Source: Galbula dea
Taxonomy: Eukaryota; Chordata; Aves; Piciformes; Galbulidae
Length of the DNA stretch: 64,000 nt
Assembly (NCBI GenBank): GCA_013399015.1
Contig: VWZX01010541.1
Span: 1,240,001-1,304,000, forward strand
Direction of reading: 5' to 3'
The notes beneath the pieces are model-generated. The model worked only from the letters and a program-made list of their open reading frames with translations, was not told where the DNA came from and ran no database searches. Of the stretch, positions 36,201 through 48,200 are shown one piece after another. Every line of letters begins with the position of its first letter. Within the stretch, counting starts at the first letter, position 1. The position numbers and the translations under genes are program-made.

Positions 36201-39200
36201 TTGTGGTCTAGTCTATGACACTGTCATTTAAATTTTAAATATTTAAACATAACTAACGTAATTTATAACACCTGTCCACATTTTCTGTATTTAGAAGAAA
36301 ACCCATGATTTATTGTCAGATCATAAGTTATTTCACATACCCCATCCAGTATCAATTTAGTTACTGTGAAGCATCCAAAAGAGCCTAGCATTGAGCATTC
36401 ACATTCTAAAAAAATGTATTTCATTATTGTTGCAAATTGTGATATTAAGTTCACACAAATAATATTGAGATATTAAGTTCACACAAACAAATTGTGGTAT
36501 TAAGTTCACACAAATATGTTTCAGCTGCTACTCCTTTAAGTTTTACAAAGAATCTTCTAAACAGTAAACGCATCACAGAATATCCACAGTTAGAAGAGAC
36601 CCACAAGGATCAAGTCCAACTCCTATTTAGGCACATGACAACCCCAAAATCACACTATGTGTCTAAGAGCATTGTCCAAGTGGACATCAGTTGGTGCCAT
36701 GATTGCCTCCACTCTCTGGGTGAGGAACTTCTTCCTAACATCCAAATGTAACGTCAGCACATAGACATATCCCAGCTAGAAGGGGTGTTAAAAGCAGTAT
36801 GAGTTAACAGAAGTGTCATCAAATTAATTCTACCTTTATCTCCAAAGACATTGAATTAATTGGCTGGAACACTACTGATCATTTAGATTCTGAAACAAGT
36901 GAGTAATATAAAAAAATACTAAAACTTACTCCTGAGGAGACAGGCCAATGTCTTTCATGCCCATTAACTGGGAATTAAATGGTGTTTCCACAGCTTTGTC
37001 ACACTAAACCAGAGTGGAACCAGAATTTTGACACAAAAGCACCAAGAGGTAACAATCACACACATACTTTGTCCTGCTGTTATCAGTCCCTTTCATTTAT
37101 CTAGTCCAGGAAGCAAGGAGAGAAGTATTTTAAATGTCTGAGGGATTACCAGCAATTTCAATTCTCTAGTTAGCTCAGAGAATTTATAGAAATGCAAACA
37201 TTTGTGCAAAGCAGTGACATGACAAAAGTTACAACTGAAAGCATTATACCTCTGCTTTGCTCTTCTCAGCTTGCAGAGAAGGAGAAGATGCCAAAGGCTG
37301 AGCAGCATCAGAAGAGGGTATCTGTACAAAACAGAGGAAGAAATACGAAAGAAAATAAGCCAGAAAAGTTGGGAAGGGAGGGAGCAGAAGCAGTCAGGAG
37401 ACATGACTTTAATTATTTTGTTGAATAACTTTGGGAGTGGAAGGAAAAAACTACAACATAGAAGAAACAAAAAGAGGAGACAAAGTATTTCCTTTTTTAT
37501 TATTTTTCTTGATCAGTATGATTTTTAAAAGAAATCTATCAGGTAGGAATGAGTGACTTACACTGAAATTCACTAGAATAGAATATAAGAATAATATAAG
37601 AATATAATGAACCTGGATAAGATCTTATCATAGGCCTCAGAAAAACAATTACATTTCATCCATTGTTCAATTTTATACATTCTGACTACTGAAATATTAA
37701 TGTCCTGAAGCATGAAGGCACACTGGCCCAGAGAAGGGGGAGAGAAGAGAGTACCTTTGTATATAAGGTTGCATCCTAGCAGTAGGACACCAGACCTTCC
37801 AGACAGGTGATATCTCTTTTCCAGAAATCAGTACCTAGAATTGCTATTAGCACCACCAGACTTCCAGAATTATCCAAAAGGTGTAAGTTATATATCCGAC
37901 AGATAGAGTTTACTCAAGAAAATAGGATTTCTCTAAAAACAATTTCATACATCTTCCTATCCTTTTTCTTTATGCACAGTTGATCACTTTAATGCAAATA
38001 TTATCTTTCTATTTCTCTTACTACAAAAATGCAACTGAATTACATTTAACAAACACATCCACGTTCCCAGCTGACATGGAACCAGCTGCCTCCTGACCTC
38101 GGAGCAATCCAGCCTGGCCCACACTAAGTGCAGAGGACCCTTAGCAAGAGGCAGTGCTCTCCAGCTAGAACCCAGTCCCTCCAGTGCCAACTGTTCTGCT
38201 CCTCTCTGTGCCCAGGTGTCATACTGTGTCATGTCCATACACCAGAACTAGTACAAAATAAAACTAGGTAACACTGCAGCATAAGGGTATTCTTTTATTA
38301 TCTTCAGAGTTTTTCAGTGAGAAGACTGACTTTTCACTAATATTTACATTCATTATTACAGATGCTAATACCCTCTTCCAAGTGTGAAAACAAACCTAAC
38401 ATCTAGTTAACCAGTGCTTTCTTTTCAGGAGAGTTCAAAATGCTCATTTTTAACCTGAACTGACCCCAAATCCTAGAAAACCAGTGAAGTTTCTTGACAT
38501 TCTGAGATGTCAGTAAAAACTCACAGGTTTTGTTTGCCCTTGCACTATCCCAAAATATCCCAAGATTCAAGAGATTAAAAAATGAGTGTGTATCAAACCA
38601 TGTCAACATATTCAGGAAATCAGCAGCTAAAACAAATATAGAGGTGCCCTTGAGTGGCCATTTTATAGGCACACAATATATGAAGAAATAAGCCCAATGA
38701 AGAGATACTCTACAGCCATTTGAGAGATTTTAAGTTCAGCTAATATATGTTTTTCTTATTTCAGCAGACTTTTGACTTTAGTACTGTACATCCACAACAA
38801 ATGTTGACAACTCTAAAATTAGTACATAATTTTAAAGAAGCTGCAGTGACAGACTGCTATTAGATGCATATAACACACAACCAACTGCTTGCCATTTTTA
38901 TGAGAGGCCTATTCTCAAACTACTGAATAGAGTAGAAGAATACTAATGTAATCTACTAATTTCTGTGGAAGTTCTCTATGCTAACAGGAAAGGCTTTGTT
39001 AAAAGTTACTAAAACGTCTCCCCTACTCAGTGCTCTAACTGCTAGACACCACGTGAAAAAGGCTGTGTTCCACATTTCACAAACAGTGTTTTTTCCAAAA
39101 AGCCAGTTCTGCTCTTCTGCCATTCCTCCATCCCTCTCGAGTGCCCATATCTTGTTACAGGAATCATGAGAAGCTTGTGCACAAGCTAGCTGTAGTTCTA

Positions 39201-42200
39201 AGCGTGTGCAGATCTATAGGCCTTCCCTGAATTCACAACAAGCGGCAGGCAGAGATGTAACTACTCAGTGTTCTGGGAAATACAGTTATAGTTAATATTC
39301 TTAGACTTGAGCATAAAATATTTCCACCTCTAACCAAGCACCTCCATACCTATTGCTGCCCACAATTTCTTTAAGATTATTTAGCTTCTCCTTTAGAAAA
39401 GCACCTCTTGAGATATTACAGAGTCACCATGGCTTAAGACTGACACCACATAAACAAACCAGATGCTTTTAATCTCTTACTGAAGTGCCCTTGATTTCCT
39501 CTGTCCAACCTAACTGATATTTTCTGTGTTTGTATCAGGGAAATCTGTTTTCAGTGAGAGCCTCCAAACACTTCAGAACAATACCTTTTTTTTTCTTCTA
39601 AGTGCCTTCCCCTGCTGCATACAGGAACATGGACAACTTCATGACCCACGTCTAACTGGCCATGCAGTTGCTACAGATTTCAGCTTCGGCAGAAGCTTTG
39701 TTTACTTGGACATAGGCAGTTCAGCTGTGTGAACTGCTCCTCAAATGGAAGTACTTATGGAAGTCCAGGAAACAAGAGCCTGCCTGTGGGAGTGACTGGG
39801 ATGCAGCTGGCATACAGAAAAACCACATGCTAACTTCTCTAACTCATTCATTGCTGGGCAAAGTCTCAATTGGACTGTACAAGCATTTCTCATCAAGGAA
39901 TTACAGAGAATGAGGGAAGACAAAATCACCAGAAACCTATAACACAAGGAAATGCTCAGAAAGGACTCAAATTACACTGGTGAAGAACTGCCCATGACTG
40001 AAAAACACAATATAAAGAGCTGGAGGCAAACTATTTGTTGGCTCATAAGCCTTTGCTGTTACATATGTAATAGACAACGCGTGTTGAACTCAAAAGAACC
40101 TAGGAACAGCTTTCAAGAGATACAGAAGAAAGCATTTAGCTCTGCATCATGAAGGTTTCAACTGTGGAAGATATTTTACAATATGTAATGTTTTCTACAT
40201 TTACACGGCTTTCAAAAAAGAAAAGTGACAGAATTCTTGCTGGAGCTGTTTACTTACGTTGAAGGCATTAATTGCATTTTTATCATAATACTTCTTCTTT
40301 TCGTACTTATCCCGGATGAAAAATTCCACAGCTCTGGAAGTAGCTAATTAAGGAAAACATGCATTCAGATAAATAGCAACATTAACCTAAAAAGTTGACA
40401 GGTTATTCAAATTAAAGAAATTGCACCAGATTTTTGCTCCATCTCATTTTGTAGCTTTAAAATAGAACAAACTGCTTTACACAGAACAATTGCTATTGCA
40501 GTGTCCAAAAAGAGCTTCTTTTTATTATTGAGAATTAATCGGTTTAATCTCTTAATGAAGTAATATGAGAAAGATATACTAGAAGTAACTCGAAAATATT
40601 CCACAGTTAGGACATTTTCTCTTGGCATTTATAAGCTAGACGGCTGTAGTACTGCAAATGCTTGAACAAAGGCACTTGTATACAGTAAATAATTAAAAGT
40701 ATATTTTACCATCATAACTGGAGAAAAAATACTTTATCTTCAGATAAAAGGTGAAATGTATGTACCTGTTCTCTGATTCGCACAACTTATTTCGTGCATC
40801 AAAAGCATGAAACATAAACAGTTCTCCAAGATCACACTAAGTCCTTCCTAAGGGTCTCCTGTAACAACAAATCTCTCTGTGGAAAGGTAAGGAAACTAAA
40901 ACACTACTGATAAAAATACATTGTTTGACAATGTGATTATCCATTCAAAAACTGAAAATGCAACTGTGGAAGATCAGATTCACTGCATCTTAAACCCCCA
41001 CAGCAATTTTCCTCATTTGATGGAAAGATACCTTAGCTCCACATACTACCTCTGAGCTCAGAGCACTCAGTTCCTTCATTTTGAGCAACAAATTGTACCA
41101 ACAATTGCATTTAGTTTCAAATTGTATGAAAGTGCCACCTGAAGATAATGCTTCACAGAAGTTGCAAAAACCAAAACACTCTTTTCCACCTTCTTCCAAG
41201 TATGTCTACATTCCACAACTTTCCAAATTTAGTTCATACTAAACAGGATTCCCTCAAAGTTTATTTTCAACTTGCACTGTGATGAGGGGAATCATTCATG
41301 CCATGAGCAGAAAACAACTGATGATGGAAAATACTGAAAGCTGTATTCTGCTTTAACTGAGGAGCAATACCACTTCAACATGAAGAGTGGGGAAAAATCC
41401 ACAAACTTTAAATGTTCACATTAGTAGTCACCAGCCCAGAATGAAACTTCAAGCCTCAAAGCAGCAAACTACAACTGCAGATATAATAGGAAATTTGTCC
41501 TCATAGCTAGCTTTAGGCACCTGAACTTCCTCCATAGCTCATAGTGGGAGACAGGCACCTAACACCAAATCACAGGAGTTAAGTTTGAGCTCAGTGATGT
41601 TCATATTTGAAATTCAAATTAAAAAATATCAAGGAATGGGAGTTCATATAGATGAAACCCAAAGCAAATGTTTGCAGGAACCTCTGAGAAGTGGAAGTGT
41701 AGTGTTCACAGAGGTCTAACTACATCACTGCATTTGTAGGGTGTTTTGCCTCACCTTACTTAGCTTCTTGTATATTCCCACAGGAAGGAGAAGGAAATCT
41801 ACTGCAGCTTTTGGGCTGTAACTGCATAACAGCATAGAATTATAGAATTTACTTAGAAGTAAACAGAAAGGAATCAAAACTTGATCCACTTCTGCGTAAG
41901 TTTTAGTAAAAGTATTTCAGTTCTGTGGCTGAAATAAAATTCCAGAATATTACAGCTGCAAAACTACAGTGTTACCTGGTTCTGGTTACTTTTTTCTTAT
42001 GCATATATATGTTTAATTTAAAAGCTACTGGAATATGAAAAAACATATCTGTTTTGCTCAAGTGCATTATATAATGAGGCATCTAACTTCTCCAAGAAAA
42101 TCATCTGTGTGTAGCATACTGAGCATAGTATCTAATAAACAGAAGAACCAAAATCACTGTCGGATACAGAAGGAGAAACTTCATATCCAGTTACAACTAA

Positions 42201-45200
42201 GTCCATTTATCAGCCTCAGCAGCCTGCATCCTCATCAGGCTAAGAGAGCTGGGGAAAGACTCAGCTCACTTAACAGCAGGGGTTCAGGATCTCATTATAG
42301 TTCCAGAAAGATCATGGGAAGCAAATCTTACTTGTGGAGTAAATCAGGAGCTAATACAAACCTAAATTAAGGCCATTACATACGATTCAGTACATCTGAA
42401 AAAGGTAATTTTTTGACGAAAGCTATTTATTGTTGGCAGACAAATTTTCTTCCAACCCTCCCCTTCCAAGTACACAGTGATAACCAAACACCAACACAAG
42501 TGGTGGCCACCAGGGAAGTCTGGTGTATTTAGATATTCCCATGCTAGTCACCTGTGTTCACACACTTCATAGAATGTACACACTTTAACTCCAAAAAAAT
42601 AGAGAATACTTAATCTACAGGAAGAAATCCATACTTCATTTGAGTAAGATCCAATGGATTATTTTCCTTTATCACTCAACCCATTATTTCCTGTTCAAAT
42701 GCTTCCAACTTCAGCTGGCAGTTACTCAAGATAAAGAGAGAATATTCAAGAGCTCTCTAGTATCACTCTAACTTCCTACATGCAGGGAATACAAAGTCAC
42801 CTCTTCTGAAAGCAAAAATAAATTGGATTTGCCAAATGTCATTACAAAGGAGAGATTTGCTATAACTGAAGTAATTTAAACCTTTTCTTAACCATTCACA
42901 ACTTCCACTGGCATTTCTTACACAAGAGTATCAATGAAATAAATAAGGTAAGTTGCCACACGTTAACACCCAAATCGCATGAAAAGTCATTTCAATGTGA
43001 AAGATAAACCAAACAGGATACTGATCTGTCTGAGGTCTTCTGAAGTTCTCTGGTAGATTCGCTTCATAGAGTAGTCTTGCTTTAGTATTTCCCATTTCCT
43101 GCATGCACTAAGGGAAAGTGGTAAAAATCAGTTAGTTCCTGTCCATTGGTATTTTAAATCCTGAAAGAGTCAGAATGCTACTGGTGTGCTTAGATGATGC
43201 TGCAAGTTTTTAACTTGGAGACATCTCCGCTGCCACATGACTTGGGAGATGCTCCCATGCCACAGGAGGGCTGTCTGCCAAGACTCACTGGACAAAAGCT
43301 AACAACTAAGTGCTGGTTGCAGTGTAAAGTAACCCATTCAGTGAAAGATAAGCTTTCATCCCTTAGGATGGCTCTTCAGATCAGGAGGAACAGGAGTAAG
43401 AAAATTTGCCAGGCAGCAAAGAGGTTTCAGGCTGGAGCACACCCGGAAAATTCAGTACTTGGTACATCAAAAGAATGTATTCAAGAACCAGGTGCTGTGA
43501 ATGTGAACACTACATTCCCGTCCCCTACTGAAAAGAAAAAGGTTTGCAACACATTTTCTACAGATATAACAAACAAGGAGCTTTCAGAGTCCTCATGGCA
43601 AGATATAACACATCTAAAATGGTACAGAAAAGACAACAAAACCAATTTCTGAAACAAGTTTCAGAACTTAAACTCATTACAGTAGAAATACAACATATTA
43701 GCAACTAGTTTGAGTGTAAAACACTTAAGTTGGAGCATCATGATAAATTCAAATGCTTTCAGAAGGTCTCCTGGCATTCCCTCCAAATTGGAAAACTTAA
43801 GATATTTTACCTGTATTTGCTCTGGTGTCCATTGGTCCAAGTTGACAGACTTGACCCTGGATATATGGACCCCAAGATTTCGATGTATTCCAGCACATCT
43901 GATGCAAATAAAAACACCGGTGTTCCAAGACGCCCATCTTGGACCTAAGGAGAATGGTAAATAAATAAGTCATTTTTCAAAATTCCATATATTGTGAGGA
44001 TTTTCTTTGGCATAATTCTACACTGACAACAGGAAAAAAAAACAAGTGTGAATAAAGGCTCACAATTTTTTCTCCAGGATATCTATTACTTTTAACAATA
44101 TCCATTGTCAGCAATTTTATTCACAGCTTTCTCTTTCTAAGCAATATCACATAACACTTGAGTTAGACAGATTAAGCTAGGAAGTCATGCCGTGTCCACC
44201 ACCCTCCTTCCCCACAAAAAATCCCCAAGCTTCAGAAAGCTGGCTTACTAGTAACAACCAGATTTTGTTTAAAGCTTGAATAATCCTTCTGACTATGCAT
44301 CAGATACAAGCATCAGTAGAAATCAGTAGAAACTGCCCCTTTTGCTCCAATTAAAAGCTTCCGAAGATACGCATCCGTACTTAACTTGAAATTAGATGCA
44401 GGGCAATCTTACATTAATGCCACAAATTCTTTAATACCTCATACAGCACAGACTTCACACCAGTAGCATGCAAGCTCTTAGGGAATGATTATACAGAGAC
44501 TTGCAAAACCAACTGATAAAAATATCCATGACTAAGAATGGTGGAAAACAGAATACCTTCAGTACCCATGATTCCAAAACTACAATATGAATTGCCATCC
44601 ACAGACCAAAGAATTTTCTCACATTGTTTCTCAATGGTGTTGACATGTTGAGATAGACCTGAGGTATGTTAGCCTGAACTGCCACACCACTTGGGATGAC
44701 TGACTTGGAAGTTACTACGCAGTCTCAAATTAAACACACATTGTTTTATTCCAGCTCTGTACACCACTTTTGTTAAAGGCACTGCTTTAAAGTCCCTCTA
44801 GCTCTGAGCTCTAAGGAGTTCGGAGAGTAAGTAATTAACTGTCAAAGGCAAGAAGGCACACTGGGGGAAGAGCATGTTTCTTTGTTCCTTCATTCTGGCA
44901 ACTTTATAACTATGAAATGATCTCTTACCTTTTAACATACCTAATTTGGTGTTTGTAAATGGTTTTTAGTCAGCTTGCAGGTTTTCTCAGTGCTGCAGAG
45001 TGAGGCTCCCTTTCCCATATAGTAGCCTTTCATGTCTGTGATTTCTTTTCATTAAAAGGAAATTTTATCTTTTTTAATTTCCTGTACTGTTCTCCAGAGT
45101 GCCATTAATTATAATGATACACAACAATGGTAAAATATTTAATGTTCTTAGAGCTGTTGTGTTGCAATCTGCCACTCAGGTTTTATTTTGGCTAAATCTT

Positions 45201-48200
45201 TTCACATCAAGTGAAATTTGACATAATTTGACACTTAAGAAATCAACATTTTTCAGCTTTTATGAAAGCAAAGAGAGCAGATTCCACTGTTCATTTAAGG
45301 TGTGGCCCACAGACAACAACTGATATTCCTCTTTCTTCCATAATTTATATTCTGTTTCTTTAGTTGAGTCTACATCTCAAACTCTGAACTGGAAATCACC
45401 TGTACAAAGACAGACTTTTCAAACTTTATTCAGTACTGGGGCTAGACAAAATTTTATTTGCACTTAAATTTGTTAGCGGTTGGGTAGGTTGTCTGTGATC
45501 CTGCAACAGACTGCAGAGAGAGGTTGTGGAGTCTCCTTCACTGGAGATATTCAAGACCCGTCTGGATGTGCTTCTGTGTGACCTGGTCTAGGGAATCCTG
45601 CTGTGGCAGGGGGGTTGGACTAGATGATCTTTCGAGGTCCCTTCCAGCTCCTAACATTCTGTGATTCTGTGAAGAGTTGGAGAACATTTTGAGCAATAAT
45701 CTTCTGCCTTTGTAGGACAGAAGCACATTTAGGCCACTTATGAAACTGCAATGGTTTGCATTTCAATATTAATATATTGTACCAATGCTTTCCTGGGGCC
45801 TAGAAAAGAATTTTATGCCTCCCTCTCCCGACTTTAGCTTAGGACCATGTTGGGTTGACCCGAGTCAAACTTCTTGTAAGAAATAAACCAAAAGATGGAT
45901 CTGAGCTGTCATGCAGCTTCACACAAATTCATTTGGAGTCCTGGCTAGTATATGATAAATGGAGAATACCTCATGATGTTTCCCACCACACTAGGCCTGG
46001 CTGGGATAAAGTTAACTTTTTTCCTAGCAACACATATGGAGCTGTGCTTTGGATTTGTGACTAAAACACTAATGCTTTGGATATGGCTGGACAGTACTTG
46101 CACACAGTCAAGGCTTTCTTTCCACCCGCATATAGTAGGCAGGAGGTGGGCAAGGGGCCACAACAGGCACAGCCAGGGACAGGAGACCCCAACTGACCAA
46201 AAGAACATCTCCAATCATACATCATACTCAGCAAAGGAAGCTAGTGGAAAGGAGGAAGGTGGGGAGGGGCAGATATTTGTGGTTATGCCATCCACCTTCC
46301 CAAATAACTGTTACAGATGCAGAGACCCTGCTTTCCAGGACAGAGCTGGACATCTGCCTGTGGAAGGCAAGTTGTAAATGACCTTCTATTTTCACTTAAG
46401 GTCAGAATTGGGGTAAAAAGAGCAAAGACACTGCCTTTCAATGTTTGCTGAGAAAGGGAAGGGTGACTGCTTCACATCTCAAGGAACTACTCTGAACCCT
46501 CTACACTATGTACATAAAACCAGTTAGCCAGGAGATTAGTTTGAGACAAAGTTTTAAATTAGGAAATCTTTTCAGGATTAAGTTTAAATAAGGTTTGTAT
46601 TACAGAGGCACATAAAAACAAAGCTGTTTTTTCACTTCACATTGCTGCAGTTACCAACTAGCACTTCTGCAGGGAAGGAAGCACAGAGAAAGAAATGCTC
46701 TGCATTGCAAAACAGTATGTAGCAAACTTATCTTGGGCCAACGTCTTCAAAGACTTCTGACAGACCAGAACTCTTCACTCAACTGCACCATGTGTGTCCT
46801 CTGATCATAAAGCACAGTGAAATTACCTTAATCCTCTTCTGTTTCCCCAAGTTCTACTGCTGGTTGGCAGATTTTATTTGTCAAATAAATGGCTCCATCT
46901 TGTGGAACAAAGAATTAACTGCAGGAAAAGCTAAACATCTTTTCTGACTCGTCTTGAGTGACTGACTGCGAGCCAGCTCCTAAAAACTAGTACTTTTTGG
47001 CCAAGGACTTAGCAAAAAGCCTCAGCGGTTGCATCAGCACAAGCAAGCCTATGCTGTTCCCACTCTCTGCATTACTCCCCTGAAATTCATACTATTGAAT
47101 AAGGCAAGTGTAAAGGGGCATTTAGCATTACTTCTTCCAGAGGCTGCTTGCTATGAGCTACAGAACACCCAGAAAAGTGAACCAAGGATTCACAATCTTT
47201 ATTAAGGGGAAATATAAGTTTCTTTTTACTTAGAACACACAAGAAATCCTCAGCAGTTGTGGTGGGTTAACTGTGGCTGGCTGCTACATACTCACCAAGG
47301 TAGGGCAAGATGAAAAACCTTGCGAGTCAAGATAAAGACAATTTAATAAAAAAAAAAAGCACAGCTCATGCACAGAAGCAAAGGAAAACAAAAGATTTAT
47401 TCATTCCTTCTTATCAGCAGGCAATGTCCTCTTCATGTGAAGTAGGGCCTCAGTACACAAACAGGTTGCTCTAGAAGACAAAACACCTTAAAAATGAACA
47501 TCCTCCTCCCCTTTTCTCTTAACTTTTATTTCTTTTATGACTTCATATGGCATGGAGATCCCCTTGGTCAGTTTGGATGTGCTATCCTGGCTCTGTCCTC
47601 TCCCAAGCTCTCATCCACCTACAGCCCAGTGCCCTTTAGGCCTCAATACTGTGCAAGCACCGCCTAGCAACAGCCAAATACTGGTGTAATCAACACCATT
47701 CCAGCTAAAGATCCAAAGCATGGCACTGTGAGGGCTGTTGTGGAGAAATTTAACTTCATTTCAGCCAGACCCAATACAGCAGCTCAGTACATCTAAAGTT
47801 GAGAATAACTTACCTAGATACCACTTGTCAATGAGAACAAAGACCAGAAAGCCTACATCAATGTATTACAGGCAAGCCTCTGGTTTAACCAGGAAACTTG
47901 GTTAGGAACTGACCACCAACATAATCAAACTATGTTCCAGTTCCCCTGGCTTCCTACTTCAGCAGTTTCTCCACCTTCAGAGGACAGGGAAGGTCTTCAC
48001 CTCAGGAGGTACAGCAGCCAGTGCCTTATTTTAGAGCAAGTTAATACTGTTGATGACATGTCCCAAAGCTTTCTTACACTGACAAAAGCTGAAACTCTGT
48101 GCAGGCTGAAGGCAGTGGGCTAGAAGAGTTATTGATTTGCTTTAGGATAATATGTGAGGAAGAAGTACGTTATTTGCTAAATTAACACAGCGAGAAGGCC

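Larger units (their letters stand above)
34457..37249 (-). other. SMAP1: SMAP1 intron 5
   Basis: 2.8 kb, donor GTATAA. It contains a three-copy tandem repeat (36436-36517) and a CR1 fragment (36572-36752). Confidence 0.8.

Noticed and set aside
41833..41852. Short 'catagaattatagaatt' resembling the tip of a - strand CR1
   Set aside because: Too short and AT-rich to distinguish from chance.
43194..43652. 152-codon + strand open frame in SMAP1 intron 2
   Set aside because: Long for an AT-rich intron, but it has no recognisable domain, signal peptide or repeat, and it lies in an intron of the opposite strand. Chance remains the simplest explanation; conservation would be needed to revive it.
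45952..46377. 141-codon + strand open frame
   Set aside because: Covers the noncoding LTR at 45993-46380; no viral gene is present there.
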